From a virus: DNA of 39,826 nt. The position numbers were made by a program, and so were the translations under genes. Under the pieces are notes generated by a model, which did not search any database, was not told the DNA's origin, and was given only the letters and a program-made list of their open reading frames with translations. Positions 1-7,402 of this stretch are shown here, piece by piece; the stretch's first letter is position 1; each line of letters opens with the position of its first letter. The stretch covers positions 1 to 39,826 of the IMG/VR virus record IMGVR_UViG_3300027608_000004; one strand, 5' to 3'.

Positions 1-127
1 CCGAGTGGAATTCTTAAATTCACGCTGAAATGCGATATATTTGAATTCATCTCGGAATTTTCTAAGAGATTTTCGCATGTCCCCAATGCACATGGTGACG
101 AAGAGCGTGTTGGAATGGTAAAGCTCA
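1..127. repeat. Exact terminal overlap of a circular contig (left copy)
   Basis: These bases are identical to 39700-39826. The length of 127 equals a common maximum k-mer of de Bruijn assemblers, so this is best read as the overlap of a circular assembly rather than a biological terminal repeat. Collapsing one copy keeps a gene in frame across the junction, which supports circularity or circular permutation. Confidence 0.95.
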
Positions 128-279
128 CAGGCTTGCTTTGGATTTTCATTTTGAGCGTAGAAGCATAAGGCGAAACATCCAGAATCAGAAATAACAACGC
201 CAAAGCATAGATGCCAATAAAGCAATTTGTGAAAGTCTTCGCCATATATCTGTGTTGCTTTTTCAAAGTGTTGGTTCAT
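1..279 (-). CDS. Hypothetical protein, 5' part of a gene that crosses the contig junction
   Basis: The gene starts at an ATG at 277-279 whose first bases overlap the stop of the tail-fibre gene (ATGA), and it is still open at base 1. Joined to 39655-39699 it gives 107 residues ending at a TAA. The protein begins MNQHFEKATQIYGEDFHKLL, is rich in Cys and Phe in its first half and basic near the end (MRKSLRKFRDEFKYI). I do not recognise the family. Its place between the tail fibre gene and the internal virion proteins suggests a late, virion or assembly role (inference). The in-frame fit across the junction makes it a real gene. Confidence 0.8.
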   Translation of the reverse strand, partial: MNQHFEKATQIYGEDFHKLLYWHLCFGVVISDSGCFALCFYAQNENPKQACELYHSNTLFVTMCIGDMRKSLRKFRDEFKYIAFQREFKNSTR

Positions 280-959
280 CCAATAACAACGATTGAATTA
301 CTGCGGAAGTCATCGGCGGCACCTCCAGTATTTTCTGTCAATATTTGAAAGGATGTCGTAGTGTGACTGCTTGGAATTGAAGCAAACCCGTTGACGGCGC
401 TAGGATCATTACATGATCCCAATACGGCATATCCTGTAGTTGGAAGTGCTGTCGTCATCGTGATGGTGAAGTTGCCTGTTGACGTCTTTACTACTGACGT
501 AATGTTGCCACTGCAGTAAAGGTATCGTGCCGTGTTCGCGGAATCAGTCCCACCCGCAGCATTTCTGTCAGCGTCAAACGAGCACCATGCCCTCACTCCA
601 TAAATAGGAGCCGTCCCAGTTTGCGCACCGTCTAGCTTAGTGGCGGTAATGTTTGCGTCAAGAATCTTCACGGTGGTCACATTGGCGTCTGCAATCTTTC
701 CAGTTGTTACGCCTAAGTCCGCGATCTTTCCAGTTGTTACATTGAGATCAGTGATTGCGTTGGTTGTGACAGATCCAGTAGCAAGTTCATTCGAAGTAAT
801 CCCCTGAGAACGGACTTTTAACTTGCCAGAAACAACCTCAAGGGTAGTTCCAAAAATGGAATCAGTAGTCATCGTTGTCTGGTCGATGATGTTGTTCATT
901 TTCGAGCTAGTGATTGTATCAGTAGCCGTAAATGTGTAAGTTGTATCGACTGCGCCCAT
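276..959 (-). CDS. Tail fibre-like protein with repeat stalk
   Basis: This 227-residue protein has an N-terminal segment rich in Thr and Ser. A stalk of near-repeats follows at about residues 65-110 (ITDLNVTTGKIADLGVTTGK, IADANVTTVKILDANITATK), which is typical of trimeric phage fibres. The C-terminal beta-rich domain (about 120-227) resembles the head domain of many phage tail fibres (YLYCSGNITSVVKTSTGNF, then TTALPTTGYAVLGS). It lies 3 bp downstream of the tail hub gene and overlaps the next gene by ATGA, so it belongs to the late operon. The likely role is receptor binding or an accessory fibre. The specific attachment point is not evident. Confidence 0.7.
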   Translation of the reverse strand: MGAVDTTYTFTATDTITSSKMNNIIDQTTMTTDSIFGTTLEVVSGKLKVRSQGITSNELATGSVTTNAITDLNVTTGKIADLGVTTGKIADANVTTVKILDANITATKLDGAQTGTAPIYGVRAWCSFDADRNAAGGTDSANTARYLYCSGNITSVVKTSTGNFTITMTTALPTTGYAVLGSCNDPSAVNGFASIPSSHTTTSFQILTENTGGAADDFRSNSIVVIG

Positions 960-962
960 GTT

Positions 963-3893
963 TTATTTCTGTGAAACGATTTGCCTATTCGTCACTGAAC
1001 CAGCGACTTTGATTGAGTTGATCTTGGGTGATCCAATGGTTCTTGTCAAGATCATAGTTCCAGTATACCCCCTGATTCCTGCCAGCCTGCATCGAATGCT
1101 TGCTGTCTCTGCTTCATTTGCAGTGCTTGGAGCTAATACAACACCACCTAGAAACTGAGTAGTTGTCCCAATCTCGGAAGCATTGTCTGGATCTTCTGCT
1201 GCAAAAGCGATTGAATACTCTCCCGTATCACCAGCAAGGTTTTGCATGATGATTTGAGCATCCGTAAACCTTTTCCGCTCCATCGTCTTCAAATCATAGC
1301 CCCGAGTAGTCAATGATGCGTTGATTGGGGCGGTAACAAGCCCTACGCCAACATTTGCTACGTTAAGACGGTCAACTGAATTCTCAACAGCATCAATTTG
1401 ATGCAATCCACCATTCCCCGTGACTGCATACAGTTCATTTCGGACTCCAGCACCACCTGTAATAAAGTTTTTAATCAGGAAGCGAGAATCACCGTATGTA
1501 TCTAAGGACTCCCAACCTTTATTTTTGAAATTATACACCAAAACCGAGTTGTTTCCATAAGCATCATCAGCACCAACGACAGAATCAAGAGCAACGGCAA
1601 GGTAATATCGGTTATCAAACAAGATTCCGACAGCCTCTGATGCGTAATCTTTATTGATTCGGTCAATATATGGCTGGATGTTTTTGGAAAGTGGTTCTTC
1701 AGCACCACGCAGATTGTAATCGTTGAGGAACTCCACTCCATACACGCCATCGTCAGACAAAAAAAACATTGCGTTTCCTCTCATCACAACGGATTTGCGA
1801 GCTAAGCATCCGATTTCGGACGTCAACTCTTTTACGGTGACATCGAGAAGGCTTCCTAGAGTACCCTTAACAAGGTGGAGGCTGTTTCTGTTCAGAATAA
1901 CTAGTGCGTCATCGTAGAAGCCGTGCATCCCAACCACGTAGTCTGCTGTGCCGCCACTAATGCGGAATTGATTCTCGATCTGGTCGAAAGTAGTCGTATC
2001 TAGGATATCAGAAACTGAAATCTCATCAGTGATTTTCCTGCTTGTATAGGTGGGTGCATTAAACGCTCCAGATTGGTCGTAGTAATACGGAACCCAAAGC
2101 CTCCGTTGAAAGTGAACACCCCAAGGTGCTCCCGGTTGGTGCATAAATCCACCACCAGCACTAAACTGACCACCAACTTCAATTTGCAATGAACTGCGTG
2201 ACGGTTTGATCGCCGTTGCCCCAGTAGTTATCAGATCGTATTTCATTTGCGACAGTATTGGCGTCTGATATGTCACAGACGTGGATGCAGCTACAACAAA
2301 TGAAAGTTGATTGCTGTTTACCCGCGTGAAGAAACGATTTCCATTCAGAATAGCGTCTGCCCCAGTAAATGCACTGATTTCAGCCCACCCATTACCAGCA
2401 AATCCATGGGAGTTGATTGTAATTGTAATCACCCCTCCTGCTGCCCATGTTGCAGCAGTAGCATTCAATGGAGTCGGAATCGTATAGTATGGCAACGCTG
2501 CTGTTGCTGTATAGGTAAACACATCCCCACTAATGCTTGTTATGATCTGAGTTCCATTTGGCGGGGTGGTCCCTGCATGGATTCCAGTCAGTCCAGCAAC
2601 GCTAATTGAGTCGCTTACTGCAAAAGCGTGACCTTTGACGTTCGCAGTTACCGTAGTTCCGATTTGATATGCAGATACGATGTCTTGCGTAAAGTTTGGA
2701 ACTGGAGCGTAAAATTTAACTTCAGTTAATGATGCGCTTTCAATATAAAGCTGTTTGCCGATTAGCAATTCAAACTCTGGTATCGTGCATTCATAAACAG
2801 AAACAACGCTCCCCTTCTTCAGGGTGAGGTTTCCATCAACGCTTACTGTCACCAAGCCGTCTAATGCTGTAATAGCAAGACCATTAGCATTGAAAACCTG
2901 CGGCTGCGTGTATGCTCCACCCGGAGACAACGTGAAACCGTCAGTCACAATTGCCAAGTCAATACCAAAAACCTGAGTCTGACTCGACGTGAATTCATAT
3001 ATGAATGAGTCTTGATCAACAATCGACTTTACTGGGAACGTCCCATTGGCTGGTGTCCCACCAGTCAGTCCACTTATTGTTATGCTTGTTCCAACAGAAA
3101 GTCCATGCTCGCTGACATTCATGATTACGTCCACGCTGCCAGCCTGAGAAGCTGACAACACTGGCCTTCCATTTGCATACCACTCAAATGCTTGTTGGCC
3201 ATCTCGGAACAGCATTACCTTGTCGAACAACTGAATCATCTCAGTATCTGCCCCAACAGCCTGTCCAGCAGGATACAGAATATCAGTTACCGCGAATGTA
3301 GCCAAGTCGATCTTCTTCGCCACAGTGTCCATTGCAACAATGGCGTATTCCTTGTTGTTGGTATTTGGATCACTGAATATACAAGATGCCCTGACGTTGG
3401 CGTTGGCTACGTCGTTGATCACCATCTGGGATAGCGTTCCAACCTTGTCCGTTGGGGCGGTAGTCACGCCTGCAATCGTATATGACAACGTGTTCGCGTC
3501 AAAGTAGGTAAGCTCGTAGCTGCCATTGAACGAAGTATCTAAGCCCGCAATTGTAGCCCAACCAGAAGTTCCAGCTCCAAATCCATGAGCCGTAACGGTA
3601 ATGCGCACAGTTCCAGTGACTGGCACAGTGACATTGGAGATTGTCTTGGCAACATCAATTAAATAGAACGGCAACTGCAAAGGCGTCTGGCCAGTAGTCA
3701 ATGCCGTGGTCTTCTCCACAACTCCCTTGCGAGGCTTCCAGTATCCCTCCATGCGCCCATTCAACGACTCGCGAACCTCCCCCTCTTGGAGTTGGTTTAA
3801 CTGAAGTCTCTGGTTCACGCTGAAGAAACCACGATCAACGTCTTCGCCAATCGCATCATCCCCCGCACTACCACTCTGGGCAAATTGGGACAT
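963..3893 (-). CDS. Large tail hub / nozzle-like protein with four FCCH-like modules
   Basis: This 976-residue protein has an N-terminus (NQRLQLNQLQEGEVRESLNG, then KPRKGVV) like podoviral tail tube/nozzle or stabilisation proteins. The C-terminal half (about 600-900) reads like a beta-propeller, with FEWYANG-, VLVYNFKNKGWESL- and YYLAVAL-type strands. Four imperfect modules of about 55-60 residues are inserted at about 86-146, 250-304, 404-466 and 483-540. Each contains a T..(A/S/E)HG(F/L/A)..G motif, an I(S/A)G(L/F) strand and an NG turn, resembling the FCCH-like module often annotated in phage structural proteins. Its start overlaps the upstream gene's stop (TAATG). It is probably the central tail component contacting the portal-adaptor complex. 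Confidence 0.7.
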   Translation of the reverse strand: MSQFAQSGSAGDDAIGEDVDRGFFSVNQRLQLNQLQEGEVRESLNGRMEGYWKPRKGVVEKTTALTTGQTPLQLPFYLIDVAKTISNVTVPVTGTVRITVTAHGFGAGTSGWATIAGLDTSFNGSYELTYFDANTLSYTIAGVTTAPTDKVGTLSQMVINDVANANVRASCIFSDPNTNNKEYAIVAMDTVAKKIDLATFAVTDILYPAGQAVGADTEMIQLFDKVMLFRDGQQAFEWYANGRPVLSASQAGSVDVIMNVSEHGLSVGTSITISGLTGGTPANGTFPVKSIVDQDSFIYEFTSSQTQVFGIDLAIVTDGFTLSPGGAYTQPQVFNANGLAITALDGLVTVSVDGNLTLKKGSVVSVYECTIPEFELLIGKQLYIESASLTEVKFYAPVPNFTQDIVSAYQIGTTVTANVKGHAFAVSDSISVAGLTGIHAGTTPPNGTQIITSISGDVFTYTATAALPYYTIPTPLNATAATWAAGGVITITINSHGFAGNGWAEISAFTGADAILNGNRFFTRVNSNQLSFVVAASTSVTYQTPILSQMKYDLITTGATAIKPSRSSLQIEVGGQFSAGGGFMHQPGAPWGVHFQRRLWVPYYYDQSGAFNAPTYTSRKITDEISVSDILDTTTFDQIENQFRISGGTADYVVGMHGFYDDALVILNRNSLHLVKGTLGSLLDVTVKELTSEIGCLARKSVVMRGNAMFFLSDDGVYGVEFLNDYNLRGAEEPLSKNIQPYIDRINKDYASEAVGILFDNRYYLAVALDSVVGADDAYGNNSVLVYNFKNKGWESLDTYGDSRFLIKNFITGGAGVRNELYAVTGNGGLHQIDAVENSVDRLNVANVGVGLVTAPINASLTTRGYDLKTMERKRFTDAQIIMQNLAGDTGEYSIAFAAEDPDNASEIGTTTQFLGGVVLAPSTANEAETASIRCRLAGIRGYTGTMILTRTIGSPKINSIKVAGSVTNRQIVSQK

Positions 3894-4153
3894 TACGCGT
3901 AGTAAACGATAACCACACCGGATGTCAGAACCACCGAGCTAAAGTCACCACCAATTCCCAAGCCAGCAGGCAGGGTGATGGTCTGCAGCCGCGATGCACC
4001 AGTAATGCTACCAGATGCACTCGAAACGGTCGCTAGCACAGCGTCATTCACAACCTGAATCCAACGGATCTTGCCCGTGTAAGTAGTTGCAGCTGTCGAA
4101 AGCACAATGCCTCCGCCTTGGCCTTGAAGGTCGTATGATACAGGACTAGACAT
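3893..4153 (-). CDS. Small virion-associated protein, hypothetical
   Basis: This 86-residue protein is rich in Ser, Thr and Val and predicted to be all beta. It has the pattern GKIRWIQVVNDAVLATVSS, then ITLPAGLGIGG and VVLTSGVVIVYYA, which is seen in short accessory structural proteins next to phage tail genes. It lies directly upstream of the tail hub gene with a one-base TAATG overlap, and a promoter-like sequence lies 46 bp upstream of its start. The precise role is unknown; a trimming or decoration protein is possible. Confidence 0.6.
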   Translation of the reverse strand: MSSPVSYDLQGQGGGIVLSTAATTYTGKIRWIQVVNDAVLATVSSASGSITGASRLQTITLPAGLGIGGDFSSVVLTSGVVIVYYA

Positions 4154-4198
4154 AATATATTAAAGTGTCACCAACGCAACACGCATTGGCTCACGCGC

Positions 4199-4226
4199 AA
4201 ACTACCATATATTAACAACGTGTCAA
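4199..4226 (-). promoter_or_regulatory. Promoter-like site upstream of the tail genes
   Basis: On the minus strand a TTGACA box (4221-4226) is followed after 16 bp by TAGTTT (4199-4204). It shares the GCTTGAC start with two other promoter-like sites in the divergence zone. Transcription would start about 35-40 bases upstream of the 3893-4153 gene. The -10 box is weak. Confidence 0.35.
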
Positions 4227-5017
4227 GCGTGTTCATTGGAAGCAGCACTAATCCTAGCTTTGGCAATCTCCATGTATTCCTCATCGCGCTCGATACCAAT
4301 AAATCGCCTCCTAGTATTCACGCACGCAACTCCAGTAGTTCCGCTTCCCATTGTGTTGTCCAGAACTGTCTCTCCTTCGTTGGTGTAGGTGCGGATGAGG
4401 TATTCCATGAGGGCAACGGGCTTTTGGGTGGGGTGTGACCTTGCTCCATTGCAGTTAGGAACGCCGGGCATTTTCTGGACGGAGGACGGATACTTACCAC
4501 GTTCAAATGAAATAGAGTGAGGAGAAGACCCAAAGCCGCCGTGTATTCGGTTAGTGCTTTTTATGTTCTGCATATCGACATTGACCGAATCACCTTCTTT
4601 AAAGCGTTTTTTAACACTATCCGCATACTCTTGAAATTGAGGATGGTATGTTGTTTTCCCGCCTGAAAACACGAGCACACTTTCGTGGTATTTCATGGGC
4701 TGAAATTTTGCAGTGGCAAACCCGCCGCTGAAGTTTTTTTCCCATATCCACTCATGACGAAACATGGACGGGTTGCTCATCACCAGCGCACTCGTAAACG
4801 GCTGGCTCGCCGTGAGCACAATAGCCGCATTCTTTTTGCACACGCGCCGGTATTGCTCCCACAGTGGGGCAAAGGGAATCACTGCGTCCCATTTGCAAGC
4901 AGTCGTGCCATAAGGCAAATCAGCCATCACCATGTCCACGCTCCCATCTGGAATCTCCCTCATGCGCTCCAACGTGTCACCAAGCATCAACCACGGATCA
5001 AGCACGCTCTCAGTCAT
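4223..5017 (-). CDS. Beta-class DNA N6-adenine/N4-cytosine methyltransferase
   Basis: This 264-residue protein has methyltransferase motif IV DLPYG at 33-37, after GDTLERMREIPDGSVDMV. The AdoMet-binding motif DNTMGSGTTG is near residue 225, preceded by NPTQKPVALMEYLI. Motif IV before motif I, with the target-recognition region between them, is the beta-class order (N-4/N-6 methylase family, PF01555). DLPY rather than DPPY is an accepted variant. It is the first gene of the leftward operon. It probably modifies phage DNA against host restriction. No cognate endonuclease is present, so it is an orphan enzyme. Whether it methylates A or C cannot be decided from sequence alone. Confidence 0.9.
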   Translation of the reverse strand: MTESVLDPWLMLGDTLERMREIPDGSVDMVMADLPYGTTACKWDAVIPFAPLWEQYRRVCKKNAAIVLTASQPFTSALVMSNPSMFRHEWIWEKNFSGGFATAKFQPMKYHESVLVFSGGKTTYHPQFQEYADSVKKRFKEGDSVNVDMQNIKSTNRIHGGFGSSPHSISFERGKYPSSVQKMPGVPNCNGARSHPTQKPVALMEYLIRTYTNEGETVLDNTMGSGTTGVACVNTRRRFIGIERDEEYMEIAKARISAASNEHA

Positions 5018-5022
5018 GCACC

Positions 5023-5051
5023 TACCTACTCACGAATTAACCTAGCGTCAA
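5023..5051 (-). promoter_or_regulatory. Promoter-like site for the methyltransferase
   Basis: On the minus strand TTGACG (5046-5051) is followed after 17 bp by TAGGTA (5023-5028), embedded in GAGTAGGTAGG. The methyltransferase ATG (5015-5017) begins about six bases past the -10 box, so a transcript from here would be leaderless or almost so. Confidence 0.35.
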
Positions 5052-5186
5052 GCACAATGGCCACCTTTACGCATTTTTTGTCTGGCTGGTTTACCGCTCA
5101 GGCTTTTTCCCCGACGGCCAACCTCGACCCCCGCCCCCCCCCTACTGCAACTAACTTGCAATTGCACGTGGCTTGCGAATGAAACG

Positions 5187-5283
5187 CTTGTTTGAAACGC
5201 CCGCTTGTTGAGTAAGATGAGCAACTTGGTAAGGTAACGCGTGCGATGTGCCAACACTTGTTTGAATCGCTTGCTTGAATCGG
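5187..5283 (+). repeat. Iteron-like repeats, consensus CTTGYTTGAAWCGS
   Basis: Three near-identical 14-mers are CTTGTTTGAAACGC at 5187, CTTGTTTGAATCGC at 5257 and CTTGCTTGAATCGG at 5270, the last two abutting. Further partial copies (GCTTGCTTGC, GTTTGCATCGC) follow up to about 5315. Clustered short direct repeats in the divergence zone resemble initiator or regulator binding iterons. Confidence 0.5.
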
Positions 5284-5461
5284 ATGTTTGCATCGCTATC
5301 GTCGCTTGCTTGCTGATGCATATTGGTTGCGATTGTGCATTGCCGTGCCAAGTCGGATGTTAGAGAGATGATAGATGAAAATCGCTTTGAATTGTCGCTC
5401 GGTAGGACAGTGCCATATCCGTGCCCGACGCGTAGAATGGACATCCTGACGCAATGCGCAA

Positions 5462-5472
5462 GTTATCGACAA
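5462..5472 (+). promoter_or_regulatory. DnaA-box-like site GTTATCGACAA (copy 1)
   Basis: The core TTATCGACA differs at one base from the TTATCCACA DnaA box. An identical 11-mer occurs at 5879-5889. The phage encodes a DnaA-domain-IV-like protein at 9349-9702 that could bind such sites. Confidence 0.4.
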
Positions 5473-5482
5473 AATAAGAAGC

Positions 5483-5512
5483 TTGACTCGTTTTGATACG
5501 CATGAGTAGAAT
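5483..5512 (+). promoter_or_regulatory. Sigma70-like promoter for the rightward early operon
   Basis: TTGACT (5483-5488), an 18-bp spacer and TAGAAT (5507-5512) face the early genes. It shares GCTTGAC and TGAGTAG with the divergent methyltransferase promoter, which suggests recognition by the same holoenzyme. The leader to the first gene would be about 420 bases, so a closer promoter may also exist. Confidence 0.4.
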
Positions 5513-5878
5513 CCATCTGGAAGAGAGACAAGGATGATCACTTATCACCTATCGTTCGTTGGAGCGGAGCGGAGACGGTATAGGTACACAAGCCTCGCGG
5601 GATCACTGTCCTAGTATTAGTACGTACGCGTTGAGATTGTTTTATGGGCGGGGGAATGGATTTTACTGGGTGCTTCTGACTTGATCAATCAAATCGAAAC
5701 CAATCAAAACAAACAATCTGCGGCGGTTGACGGCGTGGTTCTATGGTTGTTTGTACGCTTTGTCCGGGGGTTTTGGCGTGCGGCGGGCGTACGATGGGAT
5801 TCCGTCCATGCTCTGGGATTGGCTTGTTTACTAGGTTTCTTGTCTCTTGTTAGGGTATTTTCAGCTTTGTGTCAGAAA

Positions 5879-5889
5879 GTTATCGACAA
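5879..5889 (+). promoter_or_regulatory. DnaA-box-like site GTTATCGACAA (copy 2)
   Basis: Identical to the 11-mer at 5462-5472, same strand, about 417 bp downstream and 50 bp before the first early gene. Confidence 0.4.
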
Positions 5890-5938
5890 TCTCGGAGCAT
5901 GGTCTAAGTTGTCTCCAGTTGCACGACGCAACGCCACA

Positions 5939-6109
5939 ATGAAAACAGACCAAGAAAGATTTTCCGCCGCTTATGATTTCTGGATTGCCGACGGTGCGCA
6001 TCCTGCCGCCGCTCGTGAGCTTGCTTGGGATCAACTAGATTTTGAGGACCATCAAAACGAGCCAGAAACTCTAGGCCCAATCGATAGCCTGCCGCTGCAC
6101 TCTTACTAA
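5939..6109 (+). CDS. Small early protein, hypothetical
   Basis: This 56-residue protein (MKTDQERFSAAYDFWIADGA at the start) is helical and acidic at the C-terminus. The ATG at 5939 follows a CCACA sequence. The same frame is open upstream to 5681, but that part is unlike a conserved protein and lies across the DnaA-box-like site. It is the first gene of the rightward operon. No family recognised. Confidence 0.6.
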   Translation: MKTDQERFSAAYDFWIADGAHPAAARELAWDQLDFEDHQNEPETLGPIDSLPLHSY

Positions 6110-6116
6110 AAAAACC

Positions 6117-6251
6117 ATGGAAACTGCCGACCTATGGCTTTCAACTGGAACTGTGACGGTAACTGACACGGGAGAAGAAAACACTTATTACTCGAACGAG
6201 TTTGGACACCTGTTTTTCTGTAAAAACCGCGATGGAGTCTCGTCATTCTGA
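6117..6251 (+). CDS. Small early protein, hypothetical
   Basis: This 44-residue protein starts METADLWLSTGTVTV and ends FFCKNRDGVSSF. It begins 7 bp after the previous stop behind an A-tract (AAAAAAACC), the leader type used throughout the early region. It is beta-rich in appearance. No family recognised. Confidence 0.5.
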   Translation: METADLWLSTGTVTVTDTGEENTYYSNEFGHLFFCKNRDGVSSF

Positions 6252-6296
6252 AACACTCACAAGCGGGTTCAATCTTCGCTTTACCCATACCACTGC

Positions 6297-6506
6297 ATGA
6301 ATCTTTCTTTATCTCATATCGTAAAACGTGAAGAAAAACACCGCTCTTTCGGCGACCGCCGCCGCAAAATCAATCACGTGATTGCCTCATACCGTGGAGA
6401 CGACGATGGTCTTGAGTATCGCAAATCATTTGAATCTTATGGCGTCCCTGTCGTGCCGGAATTCGGGGAAAACAATGAAATAACAAATCTAAAAATTCAA
6501 TATTGA
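6297..6506 (+). CDS. Small basic early protein, hypothetical
   Basis: This 69-residue protein has a strongly basic N-terminal half (REEKHRSFGDRRRKI) and an acidic, Gly-containing C-terminal half. The basic segment could bind nucleic acid, but no known domain is visible. Confidence 0.55.
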   Translation: MNLSLSHIVKREEKHRSFGDRRRKINHVIASYRGDDDGLEYRKSFESYGVPVVPEFGENNEITNLKIQY

Positions 6507-6517
6507 AACACACTCCC

Positions 6518-6679
6518 ATGAAAACATATGAAGAAATACTAAAGGCTTGCATCCGTTATTTCAAAACGAACGGACAAACTCAAGATACTTGCGATAAGCT
6601 GGAATCCATGCTACCTGGTGCATGGGCGGCGGAGTTGATAGCGGATGCACTGGATGCACTGGAAAGGGGGGAGGAATGA
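6518..6679 (+). CDS. Small early protein, hypothetical
   Basis: This 53-residue helical protein begins MKTYEEILKACIRYFK and ends with repeated ADALDALE. Its stop overlaps the next start (ATGA). The end of the gene carries a GGGGGGAGG stretch that serves as a Shine-Dalgarno sequence for the next gene. No family recognised. Confidence 0.55.
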   Translation: MKTYEEILKACIRYFKTNGQTQDTCDKLESMLPGAWAAELIADALDALERGEE

Positions 6680-6819
6680 ACTCAAGCTTATTCATTCTCG
6701 CGATTGTTTCCCTTGTCGGTTTGTCTTTGATCTTCGGGCGCAACGCTCCTAGAATATTCCTAGGCATTGCCGCCACGCTTTCCGCCGCTTGGATTGTCAC
6801 TACAATATTCACCGCTTAA
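6676..6819 (+). CDS. Small two-helix membrane protein
   Basis: This 47-residue protein has two hydrophobic helices, about 4-19 (SLFILAIVSLVGLSLIF) and 27-47 (RIFLGIAATLSAAWIVTTIF), separated by GRNAP. The start is set by the ATGA overlap with the previous gene and the GGGGGGAGG Shine-Dalgarno 5 bp upstream. A holin- or superinfection-exclusion-type early membrane protein is possible, but its early position argues against the main holin. Confidence 0.6.
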   Translation: MNSSLFILAIVSLVGLSLIFGRNAPRIFLGIAATLSAAWIVTTIFTA

Positions 6820-6829
6820 AAATAAAAAC

Positions 6830-7132
6830 ATGTATACCAGCAAAAAACGACTGAAAGAAATGATGAAAGATGCCGCAACATTTTTAGGAGTGGCCACGGC
6901 GAACGAAGTTCTTGCACACGCCTCCAAGGCAAGAGTGTTTTTCGAAAGGAAACTAGGAAAACATGGATTCGATTGCGTCCAACTTTCTCCCTATAAGGAC
7001 GGGGAATGGTTAATTTCCGGGATTATTCCCAGCGAAACGCGGTTTTTCTTCAAGACTCTTGAATTGGAGGATTGGATGGACTCGCCGAGCCAAACCGCGA
7101 GTATGATTATTGATCAATATTGCAAGAGTTGA
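6830..7132 (+). CDS. Early protein, hypothetical
   Basis: This 100-residue protein starts MYTSKKRLKEMMKDAATFLG, has a basic helical N-terminus and ends SMIIDQYCKS. Start chosen at the ATG after AAAATAAAAAC; an upstream in-frame extension would run back over the previous gene. Its last nine codons are part of the duplicated block found again at 7597-7716. No family recognised. Confidence 0.6.
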   Translation: MYTSKKRLKEMMKDAATFLGVATANEVLAHASKARVFFERKLGKHGFDCVQLSPYKDGEWLISGIIPSETRFFFKTLELEDWMDSPSQTASMIIDQYCKS

Positions 7133-7223
7133 AAATAAATCATTTTAATCTTGCTTGTCGGCATTTAGTCGCCATTCTATCCACAAGACAAGCGTGACCC
7201 GCGATGCAGGGCGAAACTCACAA
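7103..7223 (+). repeat. Direct repeat of about 120 bp, copy 1
   Basis: This block is about 85-90% identical by eye to 7597-7716. It covers the last nine codons of the 6830 gene and the following non-coding stretch. Within it, GCTTGTC (7153-7159) can pair with GACAAGC (7187-7193), and GTGACCC with GGG...TCAC forms a second hairpin. The last 30 bases (GCGTGACCCGCGATGCAGGG and the following CGAAACTCAC) are identical in both copies. Confidence 0.8.
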
Positions 7224-7232
7224 TTCTACCCG

Positions 7233-7400
7233 ATGCTAACCATGAGCAACCCAAGGCAATCGGGTTATGACATGGAAGGCGTGGTGAGCGTAGGCGGTCG
7301 CAAGTCCACTTGCTTTACGTCTTCCCAATTGTTCGAACTGCCTTGCGGAAAGCTTGTGGACGTAGCCGTGATCTTTTCCCGCTCTAAATTCAGACGTTAA
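7233..7400 (+). CDS. Small early protein, hypothetical
   Basis: This 55-residue protein (MLTMSNPRQSGYDMEGVVSV at the start) is beta-rich in its second half and ends in a basic tail (FSRSKFRR). The frame is open further up to 7155, but that part is repeat-derived sequence, so the ATG at 7233 is chosen. A second ATG at 7242 is possible. It lies between repeat copy 1 and a hammerhead ribozyme that begins two bases after its stop. Confidence 0.45.
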   Translation: MLTMSNPRQSGYDMEGVVSVGGRKSTCFTSSQLFELPCGKLVDVAVIFSRSKFRR

Positions 7401-7402
7401 AA

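Larger units (their letters stand above)
5018..5938. other. Divergent intergenic region: candidate origin and control region
   Basis: No convincing gene occupies these 921 bases. They separate the leftward late operon from the rightward early operon. They hold promoter-like sites on both strands, iteron-like CTTGTTTGAA repeats (5187-5283), two GTTATCGACAA sites, a run of nine C at about 5138-5146 and a purine-rich GGAGCGGAGCGGAG stretch near 5563. An open frame from 5681 runs into the 5939 gene, but its N-terminal part has no recognisable features and the ATG at 5939 is preferred. An origin plus early control region is the best reading (inference). Confidence 0.5.

Noticed and set aside
1-127. 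Direct terminal repeat of a linear phage genome
   Set aside because: The exact length of 127 matches a standard assembler k-mer and a gene reads across the join, so an assembly overlap is the simpler explanation. A real terminal repeat cannot be excluded without read-depth data.
5681-5938. N-terminal extension of the first early gene with hydrophobic residues
   Set aside because: It covers a DnaA-box-like site, lacks an A-rich leader at its start and contrasts in composition with the part after ATG 5939.
5018-5938. Lysogeny control region
   Set aside because: No integrase, excisionase or CI/Cro-like pair is encoded nearby or elsewhere; the small HTH and RHH-like proteins are far away in the early operon.
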